Below the pieces are notes generated by a model. That model was not told the origin of the DNA, ran no database searches, and saw only the letters and a list, made by a program, of their open reading frames with translations. The translations under genes and the position numbers were made by a program. Shown piece by piece: positions 52,840 to 64,000 of a stretch of 64,000 nucleotides of DNA. The stretch is from Aureobasidium sp. EXF-3400 (Eukaryota; Ascomycota; Dothideomycetes; Dothideales; Saccotheciaceae). The stretch is taken from NCBI GenBank assembly GCA_024195585.1, contig SWBL01000066.1:110233-174232 (forward strand), given 5' to 3'. Numbering within the stretch: the stretch's first letter is position 1; the number at the start of each line of letters is the position of its first letter.

Positions 52840-53602
52840 ACGTCTTGCTGATGAAAAGCGGCGTCAAGGCAGTGGTTATGGGGAATTTTTTTTGCCTGTA
52901 GGCGAGAAAATGCAGGAATTCAAGCATTCTCTTACTTTACGCGACTGAGACCCAAGAATGAATAATAGCAAGTACCGTGGGTTGAGTTCGAACCAACGAC
53001 CTCCCGATCCTTGAGAGAGAGAGAGAGTATCAGGGATTCAGGTAAGCGAACGTAGGAACTTAGGTTACCGCATCGGGTGTGCTGACCACTGCACCGCCAC
53101 GGTTTTCTCTTCAGTTATGGGAACCGAATGTTCAGAGAAGAGGGATTGGTGTAAGGAGTTGGATGGTGCGAAGGTTGGGTTCGCATGAGAGAGTTTGAAT
53201 GGTCAGTAGGTAGGCTCCGAGGTGGTAGCACCTCGGTAACTTTAGCCGGGCTTGGCGCGGACGACTATCACCTCCTCGGTTCGCATAACTCTCAACCTCG
53301 ATCACATTATGCGTGGACAGTCTCCAGACAGTCGCCTACTGAGTACTCGATTTGATAGCATCGACTCGCGCGGGCTTAGGATTCACTCCTACCTATTTCC
53401 TAACTAGAAGCATTCGACAAGATGGCAATGCGGTCCACCGAGCACGGAGCCTCATATCATGCAGGTCAATATATGCTGGGATCAATGCATAAATCCTTCC
53501 GATTCCTTCAATTATCTCCACTTTGTTTGTTGTCCTCATCTTCCATCACCTTTGTTCTCGCTGTCACCGTGAGAAGACCAATTGTGCAAAAATAAAGAAA
53601 CC
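52840..53602. other. Intergenic, contains tRNA-like element
   Basis: Apart from the tRNA-like cloverleaf at 52973-53103, no gene is seen. The FMO promoter lies at its right end. Confidence 0.5.
52973..53103 (-). tRNA. tRNA-like cloverleaf with 58-nt insertion, possible pseudogene
   Basis: On the minus strand a full cloverleaf folds: acceptor ACCGTGG/CCACGGT (53097-53103 with 52974-52980), D stem GTGC/GCAC, anticodon stem CCCGA/TCGGG, 5-nt variable loop, T stem GTTGG/TCAAC with loop TTCGAAC. Between the anticodon-stem arms lie 65 nt, equal to a 7-nt loop plus a 58-nt insertion that contains a (GA)7 tract (53013-53027). The 5' loop bases read TGCGGT, which would give anticodon CGG but with G instead of the near-universal U at 33. 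It may be an unusual intron-bearing tRNA or a decayed one. Confidence 0.5.
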
Positions 53603-55419
53603 ATGCAACAAGTATACGACTTAATCGTCATCGGAGCAGGTCAGTAAAACATCGACAACCCCAGTGGAAAGATAACGCCGACTGAACTGCGATAGGATGG
53701 TACGGCCTCGCCGTCGCCGCAACATACCTGAAAATACATCCCCATGCCAACATTCTGGTTCTGGAAGCACAATCTACCATCGGCGGAGTATGGAGTCGAG
53801 AGCGCCAATATCCAGATCTGAAATCCAACAATATGCTCGGTACATACGAATATCCAGACTTTCCCATGGATTCGGAGACCTATGGTGTGAAGTCTGGTCA
53901 ACATATTCCCGGTCATAACATTCATCGATACCTTAGCGATTATGCAAAGAAGACCGGAGTCTTCTCTCGCACCAAATTCAGTACGAAGGTGCTTGAGGTT
54001 TCCAAGGCGTCTGATGGCGAGGGATGGATATTGAAGACAGACAATAACGATTTCCTCACAATCTCAACAAGGAAACTGGTTTTAGCTACCGGGCTGACCT
54101 CAACACCCTTCATCCCCTCCTTCACCGGAGCAGAGCTTTTCGCAAAATCCGGCTTACTTATCCACTCCCGCGACTTCACCAAACACACTAATCGCCTCTT
54201 CAATAAAACCTCTTCAGTCACAGTCCTTGGCGGCTCTAAGTCAGCCTGGGATGTCGCATATGCGTGTGCAACCCGCGATGTACCTGTCAACCTCGTTATC
54301 CGTTCTACAGGCCAAGGACCAACTTGGATGGCCCCACCCTACGTAACACCCGCAAAAGCGTGGTTGGAGAAACTGGTCCACAGACGCTTTCTCACCTGGT
54401 TATCACCCTGTATCTGGGGCGATGAAGATGGCTATAGCGGTGTGAGAAACTGCCTACACGGTACATGGCTAGGAAGAAAAGTTGTAGATGCGTTCTGGTG
54501 GATTCTTTCCACTGATGCAAATGCATTGATGGGATATGACAAGCATCCCGAAACACAAAAACTGAAGCCTAGACATTCGGCGTTCTGGACAGGAAGTGGA
54601 CTTGGTATTTTGAACTTCGAGGGTGACTTTTTGAAGTTGGTGAGGGAAAGAAAAGTCAAAGTTCATATCGCTGATGTGGTGGCGTTGGGAGACGGCACTG
54701 TGTCGCTCAGTGATGGAACACAATTGATCACTGATGCGATTGTGTGCGCAACAGGTTGGAAGGCGCGACCACCTATGAAGTTCCTGCCCGAAAGATTGGA
54801 CGCTCAACTCGGACTTCCTAGCGACACAGCTCTATCCTTTCCATCAGAAAACGACTTCAAAACAGCAGATGCGGAAATTCTATCGAGGTTCCCACGACTT
54901 CAACAACAACCTAAAACGCCCATTCCAGGCGGTGATACCAGCGCTGACGGGACCTCTCAACCGTTTACTCTGTACCGCTTCATGGCGCCTCCGTCAACTG
55001 TGCTCTCAGACCCGTCTATCGCATTCGCAGGCATGATAACAACAATCTCGACTCCTCTCAGCGCATCCCTCCAAGCTCTGTGGATCACAGCCTACCTCTC
55101 ATCGTCTCTATCTCGTACAGCTTCATCAATCGCACAGGCTGAGCAACAAGCAATTCTACACGCAAGGTTTGGTCGTTGGAGATATCCTTGCGGGTATGGA
55201 GGTAGATTCCCAGATTTTGTGTTTGATGCTGTGCCGTACCTAGACATGCTGTTGAGAGATTTGGGAATGGAGTATAAGAGAAAGGGGAGTTGGTGGAAGG
55301 AAGTATTTGAGGCCTATGGACCGGAAGATTACGAAGGTGTTGTTGAGGAGTGGAGAGAGAAGCATGGGCGGTACATCGTCAACTTGATCAGTTCAGCGGA
55401 CGAACACCAGGTTCGGTGA
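53603..55419 (+). CDS. Flavin-containing monooxygenase
   Basis: FAD/NADPH enzyme that adds oxygen to soft nucleophiles or ketones. Two exons, 53603-53639 and 53696-55419, give 586 residues; the 56-nt intron splits the FAD motif. After splicing the N-terminus reads YDLIVIGAGWYGLAVA (GxGxxG at about 10-15), then LEAQSTIGGVWSRERQYPDL. The linker FTGAELFAKSGLLIHSRDF resembles the FMO/BVMO fingerprint, and the NADPH site is VTVLGGSKSAWDVAYA. The ATG-type end motif is AIVCATGWKARPP. No signal peptide or C-terminal anchor. Substrate unknown; secondary metabolism is possible. It lies 764 bp from the epoxide hydrolase on the same strand. Confidence 0.9.
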
Positions 55420-55484
55420 TAGATCTATCTTGTCTAAATGGCTCTTGTTCGGACTGTGGTCATGTTTCCCTCAAGTCCGAGTGA

Positions 55485-58400
55485 TCATCTTCCAATCCGT
55501 TTGGCATGCCCAAGGTCTTCTAGCGGTCCTTCTGCGCCAGAAACTGCCTCGACCTCAGTATCAGAGGCGCCGAGCAATTTCTCGTGAACACCGTGAGCCA
55601 TACCTTCGCCGCTATCGGGAGTGTTGAGGCTCTTTCTGGTTTGCAGCTCTATCGACTCGCCAGCAGAGACTGTATCCGAAGTGACATCTTTGTGTTCTGC
55701 GGTGTCTGCTGATGTATCCACTATCTCGATACCCCAGTGCTCATTGCCCTCAGAGTCTTTGAAGGGGCCCATTCTTGCTTTATGAAGCATCGTGAAGGAC
55801 GGTCTCCGCGGAATCAGATAAGGCTCACTTGCTGGAGCGACTGCAGCCCATGCAAGCAGTCTATTGCTGGCGTAGACCCAGCCAAGTGTGCTAGCCAAAG
55901 TATCCACGTTTCTTGGTATTGCTTTGTATTCTCCGCGATTGGTCGTGTAGATCATGATCGTAACGATGATCAAGATAACTAAGATCGTCATACTCAGAAT
56001 GGCAGCAGCGGGTGACATGCGCAATTCGTCAACTGGCGTGCTGAGGGTCGCATTGACTGAGCCACCATAGGCTCCTACCCAATCATCTGTCCGATGATCG
56101 AGAATCGGTTTATCGTAGACATATCCTCCCAACGTCTCACTAACATTGAAGCATGCAGAGTGTTTGAAGAAGATGCTGAAAGTCTGGTCGGCTGCATCTA
56201 TGAGTGTTTGAGGATCCAAGAGGGCATGTGGGTTGTTGTCGGCGAGCTGTAACATGGAGTAGGACATCAGATCCACATTCAGACCTCGATCTTGGAACCG
56301 GAAGTATTCGCCTTGTAGACCCGAGCTGATTAGCGTATCCCAGAAAATGTAGCCCCAACTGCAGGCATGTCAGTAAATTCAAAACCAACACATCCGCAAG
56401 TACTTTGGACTCACCTGGCGTTGACTATGATGTATTTCTCTGTGGAATCGTGCTGGTTGTCATCCGCATCTAACACGGTGTTCGTCCTTGTGAGATTTTC
56501 CTGAGTGTACGGGTACGACCATGCTTCTGTGGCATTCCGTAATATCCCGATTATCTCGTAGTGTTCGACAAGGCCCGTCTTGATATCAACCATGACCAAA
56601 GCACTCGCTTCTTCGATGTGTGGTTCACAACTGATAGCAGCCATCAGCGGGGGTTCCTGCCATACAAACAGCTCAGGCTTGATTGGCCCATCTATAAAAA
56701 CTGGATCCTTTGGATTGGACTCTAGTGGTGTGGAAACATTGTTGTTCTCCGTATAGTACGGTGTGTAGTGGCCGTCGATCGGGTCACCATTGATCCAAGT
56801 GACAGTCAACTCTGGTCCATTTGCATTTGACCAATAGCCCACGGCAGCGCTGATAACGCCTGCCGGGGACTCGTTAGCACAGCAGTTGATCCATTCCAGG
56901 ATTTTTGTCGCATCGGTCGGCTTCTTCAAGATGTAGCCATAGTCGAGTCCAGGCGGACTGTTAGTGTTGTTCCACAACGGGTTTCCGGTAACGTTATCCA
57001 GAGCTGAATTTCGAAAATCGATTTTGGAAAGCCAGAGAGATGAATTGTCTGAGTAGGCTTGAGGACGGCAGATCAGGCTAGCTCTCAAAGCAGTCGTCGG
57101 TAGAGTGATATTGCGACCACGTGCATCTTTAGTCAACAGAATCTCTACATCATTGCTATTAGATAGGTTTCGAGGTAAGAAGCTCCAGGAATCTTTGCTC
57201 CACGCTGGCGTAGCCGCGGATTGTGTAATCTCGATAGTTGCCCCGTATAGCCAGCTTTGCAATGAGGCATCATAAAGATCAGGTATGAATAGGTTGCGCG
57301 TCTGGTTTGAGCTCAAGAGATAGAAATCGCCATTCAAGATCAGATTCTGCGTGCTTGGCTGCGTTTGAAGAACGAGAGGTGTAGTGACGTTGAGATCTCT
57401 ATAGATATCTCGCGTCTCTCTGTACCACAGAGCAGACATGCTGACAGTGACTTCAGAAGTTAGTTTATCGAAACGTGTTGCGGAGGTTCATTGAACGTAC
57501 ATGCTTCGCTGAGAAAGGCAGCCGCGCCTACCGATGCGAGTAGCCAGTGAGAAGATCTAACAGCCTTCAACGATACAAGAGCAGTAGGTGTGTTCAAGTA
57601 CTCTACCGATACGGACCTGTACAGCTCCGTTGGTTTTTTGATAATCGTAACGTAAGGCTGATAACGCTGAACGACATCGACAGCCATTGCAAACCATAGC
57701 TTGGCGCTGATAGCCAGTAAGGTTGGGATTATTGAATATGGTGCAAGCGTCGCAGAAGTCTCAGCGAGGTTGATGTGCATCTGGTAGAGTATTGATGTCT
57801 GATATAAACCAGTCTCGAGGGAGAGATGGTACAATGCGATCAGGCCTACAAGTAGAAATAGTAGGAAGCACACTAGTAAAATTCCAATGCGAAGTTTGAG
57901 GACTGCTGGTCGAGAGTCACTAACCGGCGAGCATAAACTCAGTGATGTTTTGCCTGGAGCTCGCGTAAGTCATGATGTTGCTCAAAAATGCAAGTCTATA
58001 CATACCATCGCGGACACTTTCGTCTTCTTGTCTCAAGACTGCTAGTCTTCCATTGATCATGCCGAGGACCAATCCATCAAGCCTCGAGGATATATGTTCT
58101 TGTGGCACCCTGTCGGTGTTGCGGAACCTTTCCTTCAAGCGAGTATCTTCCAAAAGCAGTGCAGCAGCAGCCTCGATCTTGCCGGGATCCTGATACAACC
58201 CAAGAGGTCTTCGTGCCAGGCGCGTTGTGTATGAGACATGGAGAATGAAACACCACGAGAGAAGAAGCAATAATCCTAGGGTGATTCCGACGCTCTTGCT
58301 GCTCGTGACTCGAGATCTGGAGGTGATGATCCCAGCGACGCCGAAACCTAAGTAACCCCAACCGTTGCTTGCATCTTGTTTCCATCCCTCCATAACTATC

Positions 58401-59929
58401 TCGCCGAAGAACTGCTGGAGCAGACCACTAGCGTCCGATAGTAGACTTGTACTGTTGTACAATTTATTGACGTCTGTATCATACGTTGGGCCTGCGGCGA
58501 TAGCTGCCAGAGGACCGCCATACCAAGGCTCGTCCCCATTATTGAAGAGCGTGCCATCGTTGCGTCCAAATCTGTCAGACCAGCCGGAACCGAAGAAAGC
58601 ATCCTCCATTAGGGTCGGGTCGAAGATGTTATCAGAGATTAGCTCTCGACGTTGTTGGTATTGTTCAGTGTCGAATTCAATTCTCGTTGAGGTCTGATTA
58701 ATGGCAACAGTGACGTCGACTCGGCTTGAAAAATATTTACTCGCACAGAGCTGTATCTTTGTGTCAAACGACGGATCTCCATTGCTGCAGCCTCCATGAC
58801 ACATCCCTTGTCCTGTCACCATATTGAATGCGGTCCCGATAAGCAACATGCTACGGTTTGCACAAGCAGTAAGAGTTGCGTTGTTTGTCGTTAGAGCCGA
58901 GGATAGGTTGTTATACGGTGAAGGTGCCCACCAGCCTCCGCCGTTACTCAAAACTTTGTTGATACCAGGGATACCAGAGAAGACAATGGAGCATCCATCA
59001 TCAGAGGTGGCTTCGAACGTGAGATTGCTATAATATAGAGGCATATCGGAACTCCCATCGGTTGCATCGCGCCAGGTGATATTACCACGTTGAACAAGTG
59101 ACATTGGAACACAATCTAGTTCGGTCTGGTATACTCTAGTTTGACCCGACCAATTCTGGGAAGGGAGCCCAGTGAACGTAGATCCCAAAGGGGTGGTCGA
59201 AAGGTCCCATGGCCAGAAAGGCACTACTAAATACTCGGTTGACAACCAGGCAGAAGTGGTCTGGTTGAGTATTGCTGCAATAGTCGTGCGGAACGTGACC
59301 ATCTCAGATGCGGTCGAGATATCGGTGGTGTTTCCGACTTCGCGTGCTCTGGAGAAGGTCATTGGGGTTGAGAACTGAGTCTCTGTTGGAAACAGAAAGA
59401 TCGCTGACAAAGGTGATATCACGAGGAGAGCCAAGAGATTGGCCATTGAAGCGGACAGCAAAGCCCAACTGCGCTTTCCGTTATTCTTCTTTTTGCTCCA
59501 GGCATCGAGAGGATCGTTCCACCACGACCTCGTGGGCATGCACACGGTGTACGCTGGGGATGCACCCTCTGGGTTCGACAGCCGAGCGAAGACTTCTGTC
59601 CTGCGGACATCGTTGACCAGGGTCGCAACAAGCAACGAATAGACCGTTGCAACTAATGTTGGTAGAAACCTCCAACTGAAGAAAGTGACAGCCGAGTCGT
59701 CGTTATCGCAAATGCCGTGATCCTCTGATGATCTTATTGTGAGGTAGAAGACAACGCCACTCAGCAGGAGAGATACACAGGAAAGAAATTCTAGATACGA
59801 TGGCCTCAAGGGTAGGGGAAGCCATTCTTGTACTTCCTGTGGCTCAAGCATTGCTGCCAGATCTTGTTCTTCGAAACTTGGTTCTCCGGAATGCTGGTTG
59901 TCGGGACGCTTGGCGCAAAGCGAAGACAT
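55485..59929 (-). CDS. DUF3433-type multi-pass membrane protein
   Basis: Large fungal membrane protein of unknown role, 1428 residues. Four exons: 59929-58006, 57953-57501, 57450-56415, 56358-55485; introns are 50-56 nt and all phases join. The layout is a tandem duplication: each half has paired helices (LEFLSCVSLLLSGVVFYLTI and FLPTLVATVYSLLVATLV; LLVCFLLFLLVGLIALYHL and IPTLLAISAKLWFAMAV), followed by a long luminal or extracellular part rich in Asn-X-Ser/Thr sites and Cys, then a closing helix (SVGITLGLLLLLSWCFIL; AAAILSMTILVILIIVTIMIY). The C-tail is acidic and Ser-rich. The first exon alone looks like a complete 669-residue protein, so a gene caller could split it. Its 3' end is 66 bp from the convergent FMO gene. 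Confidence 0.85.
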
Positions 59930-61194
59930 TCTGAGATGATGCTCTGTCGCCGCTGATGCAGTATTATCAGATCTGTGATTTGTTGTGAGGTGACTGCTTC
60001 CTGTATGTGCGAAAGTAGCGTGAGTGAAAGATGGGCCCGGTGTGCCTAATAAACTTAAGCAGGAGGATCACCTTGCATGACCTGCATGAGGCTGAGGCGA
60101 AGGCTGAGCATTGTACTTGACCGGTTTTGTGTCAGACCGGCCATATCGGTCTGAAACTACTAAAACTGGAAGAGAACGTGCTCTTACTTGTATCGAGGAA
60201 CGTACTTCACGACAAGCAGAACTCGATGGTGTGCGCAGGTGAATCCAGTGCCCTGGCGCAAATCAAACGCCGACATACTGACAGCGTCCAGCTCGACCTC
60301 TGATCACATTATCTTTCTCGGTCACATGGCAACTGAAACCGCAGTCGCACCTTTCGAGTCCCATGCTCTCTCAAAAAAGAATGATGAGCGACTTGTGGTC
60401 GGAGCGAATGAGGAGGACGGGTGATGATGCGAAAGCTTGTTGAGAGAAGCTCAGGGTTGACCGCCCGGCAATTTTCGTCCGCACATTGTCGATAGTAGCT
60501 TCTGGCATCCTTCTGCAGTGACTTGACATCTGACATAAGTATTGTCGGCAAAGGCCAATGACTGAGAAATGAATGATGGTGTTTATCTGATGAGACACCA
60601 GAAGGAGTCGTACATTGTTGATGCAGCCCAACGCGCCTTCCTCGACAAGCTCCATTGGACAACGTTTGCCTACTCGGCTGCCAACATGCAATTCTCCAAG
60701 GAAAGAGCTACCAGTATCGAATCCTACGTTGAGAATCACAGTCCTCGAGAACTTACTGGTCGATACCTCCAGGTAATGGACTATCAACATGCTCTCATGG
60801 CAATCATCTCTTCCCTAACTGTGCTACTACCGATCACTTCCCGATCACTTCGTATCAACAAGAGATGAGACCTCCCGAGGCAGATCTTTTGACTCGACAA
60901 TTGCTTCTACAACGACCCCTAATATCTCGCGAGCTCAACAACATGATGCCTTGGCCATTGCCGGGTTGGTCTGTTTTCTTTGTTACGGGCCCCGCATCAT
61001 CAGAGGGGTTACATTCCAACCGTATTAAGGTGGCTTTGTTCGCCACACGTGGTCATACGCATACCTTCGGTCTCATTGCTAAGTATGCCTCTTCACTCCT
61101 TGCATCATCGCTTGTTGTGTTCATCCAGCACTCCTCAACAACCACAGTCGACTGCATCGCTTCCAACGAGTGACACCTCCATGTCGATACCATC
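59930..61194. other. Divergent promoter region
   Basis: 1.3 kb between DUF3433 and MFS genes. Plus frame 60569-60868 (99 residues) has no domain, signal or clear promoter and is not called. Confidence 0.5.
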
Positions 61195-62870
61195 ATGCCT
61201 CTAGGGATCCTCGAGCCCAGAGCGAAGAGAGTACCAGGAACAGCAAATGTTTTGGACCAAGAATGGAAACGAGATCCAACGTTGAAAAGAGACAAGACTG
61301 GCAACATCATCCTTGTACCGCAGCCGAGTGAAGATCCGAATGATCCTCTGGTATACTCGACAGACGCCAACTACAGAAGATAAGCTGATTGATAACTGCA
61401 GAACTGGCCATTATGGCAGAGAGATCTGATGCTATTGCTTCTTTGTGTCGTCGCCGCCATTGCAACAACAGCGTCACCATTGGTCGCTGCCAACTCTGTC
61501 GTTCTGGCTATCGTCTTCAAAGTCAAGTTCCAAGAAGCTGCACTACTCACCGCATATCACCTCTGCGGTGTTGGCGTAGCCAGTTGGCTTTTCGTCCCGC
61601 TGGCAAGAGTATGGGGTAAACGACATGTTTTCCTCGTCGGTGCTCTACTCATGACCGCTGCATCGGCTTGGGGTGGCTCAACACAGAGGACGTTGAATTA
61701 CAAAAGCCTCATCTGGGCGAGAGTTGTGCAAGGAATTGCACTTGCGCCATTCGAATCACTAGTCAACGATGTTGTCGGTGACTTGTACTTCGTACACGAA
61801 CGAGGCTTCCGCATGGCCTTCACCTACGTCTGCTTATTCGGAGCTGCCTTTCTGACTCCGGTCTGCGGTATGTGCATCATCACCTTGATCCGATGAAGTG
61901 TCACTAATCAAAACTAGTTGGGTTTATAACAGCCAGCAACTCTCTTGGCTGGCAATGGTCCTTCTATTTCCTCTCCATCTTCATGGGCGCCGGCTTCGTC
62001 CTCCTCTTCCTGTTTTTCCCCGAGACAGCTTACCAACGACCTCGATCCCTTCAACTCGACATCAACGTCGGGCCAGTCCCTTTCCATGACCCCGTCCCCG
62101 CGCCACCCAGAAACTCGTTCATCCATCGTCTCGCCCCCTTCAGCGGCCGCAAAACAGACGAAAGCTTCGTAAAACTCCTCTTTCGACCTTTCCCACTGTT
62201 CTTACACCCAGCAGTGGCGTGGGGCTGTCTAATGCAAGGCGTGATCATCGGCTGGACCGTCATCGTCGGCGTAATCCTCGCACTCATCTTCCTCGGCCCA
62301 CCTCTCTTCTTCACCGAAGAGCAAGCAGGAAAGATGTACACTGCAGCTTTCATTGGCTCGATGATTGGACTCGTACTCGCAGGCGTATACACCGAGCTCG
62401 TTACCCGATTCCTCATTCTCCGCAGTGGAGGTCAATACGAGCCAGAATTCCGCATTGCGCTTGTGATTCCCACACTCTTATTTTCGGGCATCGGACTCTA
62501 TGGTTTCGGCATTGCAGCTTCAGATATCGACAAATATGGCTGGATAGTCATTGAGGTCTTCTTGGCTTGCATAACCATCTCTATGGTTATGGGTGCTACA
62601 GCGTCTGCGCAATATCTGTTGGACGCCCATCGTGATATTGCTATCGAGACGTTCACCTGTTTGATCATATTCAAGAACCTGTTTTCATTTGTGTTGGCTT
62701 ATTATGCGTATCAGTGGGTTTTGGAAAGGGGGTTCCAGAGAATGTTTGTTATCTTTGGGAGTATTGAGGTGGGAATCTGTTTATTGGGTATTCCCATGTA
62801 TGTGTTGGGAAAGAGGAATAGGGAGTTTTTCTACAGGCATGATATACTGAAGTTGGCCAGGTTAAGGTAG
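61195..62870 (+). CDS. MFS transporter, DHA1-type
   Basis: Proton-driven exporter or importer of small molecules in the plasma membrane, 524 residues. Three exons: 61195-61350, 61402-61867, 61918-62870; introns are 51 and 50 nt. The N-terminal tail MPLGILEPRAKRVPGT and DPNDPLNWPLWQRDLM before TM1 are hallmarks of this fungal MFS clade. Later come RVWGKRHVFLVGALL after TM2, WARVVQGIALAPFESLVNDV in TM4, and GWQWSFYFLSIFMGAG in TM6. The central loop is about 60 residues, then six more helices with EVFLACITISMVMGATASAQ. Substrate unknown; drug or metabolite export is usual for relatives. Confidence 0.9.
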
Positions 62871-63042
62871 AAACCATATATCTCGATTTCTTCTTCGCGA
62901 AAGAAACGTCTATCCCAAAAATATATTTTCAAATATGACCTCTTGTGGTACCATGCATTTGAAATCCCCTGACCGGGAGTCCGTGAGGGTATGATCGCAG
63001 CAAGCAAACAGACCCGCCTTAGACCTATCGTTTCACTACCAG

Positions 63043-63639
63043 CTAGCCATCTTGTATCTCAGAAAAAGGTCTTATTGCCAACACCTTTTCCACAACCTCT
63101 TCATTTCCCGATCTCCTCGCATTTTCAACCGCCACCTCAATACTTGCTTCTCTACTCAGAAGCAACCTGACAACCTCTTCACGGCCCTCAGCCACAGCCT
63201 GGTACAACGCACCATGACTACCTCCTTCGCAGACAGGTGGCTCACGAGAATGATCAATCTCAGCGCCATGATCGAGTAGCAACTTCACCATTGCAATATC
63301 ACCTCTATAAGCAGCTGTGTGTAGTGGAACCCCTCTCCCTCTACAATTATCAGGATCTGCGCCGTGATTGAGGAGATAAGTAACGATGGAGCGGTGTCCC
63401 TTGTCGATTGCACGATCAAGGGCACGACCATCAGAGTGTGGTGCATTGATATCTGCATTGAAAGAAACAAGAGTATGCACGAGAGACTCATAGCCCATAG
63501 CGCAGTAACACTGTAGGGGTGTGAGGGCGTATCGCTGGTCACCTGCATAGGACAGGGTCACACCAATTATGGTCAAATTTAGCAATAGATCAAGCATTGT
63601 GAGAGTACCAACAGGATTATAGAGTCGCAGCTCTGCCAA
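63043..63639 (-). CDS. Ankyrin-repeat protein, 5' end uncertain
   Basis: Frame of up to 198 residues with about four ankyrin repeats: LDRAIDKGHRSIVTYLLNHG, PLHTAAYRGDIAMVKLLLDH, ALYQAVAEGREEVVRLLLSR and a degenerate last one. The first in-frame ATG is at 63597; the frame is open to 63639, where GGCAG could be a splice acceptor. An upstream stretch to about 63725 (AALYTFGKLAAHGD) looks coding in another frame, so at least one more exon is likely. Binding partner unknown. Confidence 0.6.
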   Translation of the reverse strand: MAELRLYNPVGTLTMLDLLLNLTIIGVTLSYAGDQRYALTPLQCYCAMGYESLVHTLVSFNADINAPHSDGRALDRAIDKGHRSIVTYLLNHGADPDNCRGRGVPLHTAAYRGDIAMVKLLLDHGAEIDHSREPPVCEGGSHGALYQAVAEGREEVVRLLLSREASIEVAVENARRSGNEEVVEKVLAIRPFSEIQDG

Positions 63640-63907
63640 GATATAGCTTCAGTGTATACAAACCATTTGTGTCGGTCTCCATGTGCTGCCAGCTTTCCGA
63701 AGGTGTAAAGTGCTGCTGTCAGTTAGTGATGCTCAAATTCGAAAAAAGCTCCCCAAGATTTGTGGGGATCGTCCGCATCAACACAATAACACAGCGTTAT
63801 AGACATCCAAACGATGTCCATGAACACACATGGACCCATCTGTCTAAAAAAGACTAACCGGAAACCAAAAAGACATGGCACTTGTGAGAGCAGTAAAACA
63901 AAAAAGA

Positions 63908-64000
63908 TGGAGTAGCTGGGAATCGAACCCAGAACCTTCTCCACTCAGTAATGCTACAAGAGCAATGCTAAGAAGATGTCATACCACTAGACCACAACCC
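63908..64000 (-). tRNA. tRNA-Ala(AGC) with intron, cut by window edge
   Basis: Minus strand. T arm CTGGG-TTCGATT-CCCAG, discriminator A at 63908, acceptor 3' strand CTACTCC, D arm GTC-TAGTGGTAT-GAC, anticodon stem TCTTC/GGAGA. The loop TTAGCAT holds anticodon AGC at 63969-63967 with U33 and A37. A 22-nt intron (63944-63965) lies at the canonical 37/38 site. Only base 1 is outside the window; one T-T mismatch in the acceptor stem. Confidence 0.85.

Noticed and set aside
57920..59929. A separate 669-residue protein ending at 57920
   Set aside because: A clean 52-nt intron at 57954-58005 joins it to the next exon and restores a membrane helix, so it is the first exon of the 1428-residue gene.
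60569..60868. 99-residue plus-strand frame
   Set aside because: No family, no promoter, and opposite frames are equally open.

Overview
The window reads as nuclear DNA of a filamentous ascomycete (Pezizomycotina). Most genes are interrupted by introns of about 45-60 nt with GTRNGT donors, a CTAAC/CTGAC-like branch site and YAG acceptors. The gene set includes three Zn2Cys6 regulators, an RTA1-like protein, DUF3433, Mediator subunit 13, a heme-thiolate peroxidase and Kex2-processed secreted proteins, all typical of that group. Dothideomycetes are a reasonable guess from the secreted families, but the class cannot be proven from sequence reading alone. Gene models were built by hand from open frames plus splice signals; intron phases were checked to join in frame.

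Left part (1-17 kb): a 5'-truncated amidase, a class I/II aminotransferase facing it, a low-complexity nuclear-type protein, and a tiny Cys-pair protein. Then comes a carbohydrate locus: a Zn2Cys6 regulator, a GH2 beta-mannosidase on the same strand, and a divergent MFS sugar transporter across a 1.3 kb promoter that holds a CGG-N11-CCG site. This looks like a small mannan or manno-oligosaccharide utilisation cluster. A hypothetical protein follows.

Middle (17-32 kb): a cytosolic GH13 alpha-amylase of the type linked to alpha-glucan synthesis, a poorly coding 2.3 kb stretch, and a large secreted PAN/Apple-like protein. Next are a secreted protein with an internally duplicated Cys-rich module, then a glutathione S-transferase, a Zn2Cys6 regulator and a chloroperoxidase, which together could form a detoxification group. 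An intron in the amylase and one in the secreted protein look alike, a hint of introner-like elements.

Right-middle (32-48 kb): Mediator subunit MED13, a third Zn2Cys6 regulator with an unresolved 5' end, an RTA1-like membrane protein, and two more members of the PAN-like secreted family. One of these ends in a GLEYA-like adhesin domain. All three family members carry a Lys-Arg processing site just before the shared core.

Right part (48-64 kb): a decayed P-type ATPase fragment, a tyrosine-phosphatase-family protein that has lost its catalytic Cys and Arg, a juvenile-hormone-type epoxide hydrolase with a 9-nt micro-exon, and a tRNA-like cloverleaf with a long insertion. These are followed by a flavin monooxygenase, a four-exon DUF3433 membrane protein, a DHA1-type MFS transporter, an ankyrin protein and, at the edge, an intron-containing tRNA-Ala(AGC).
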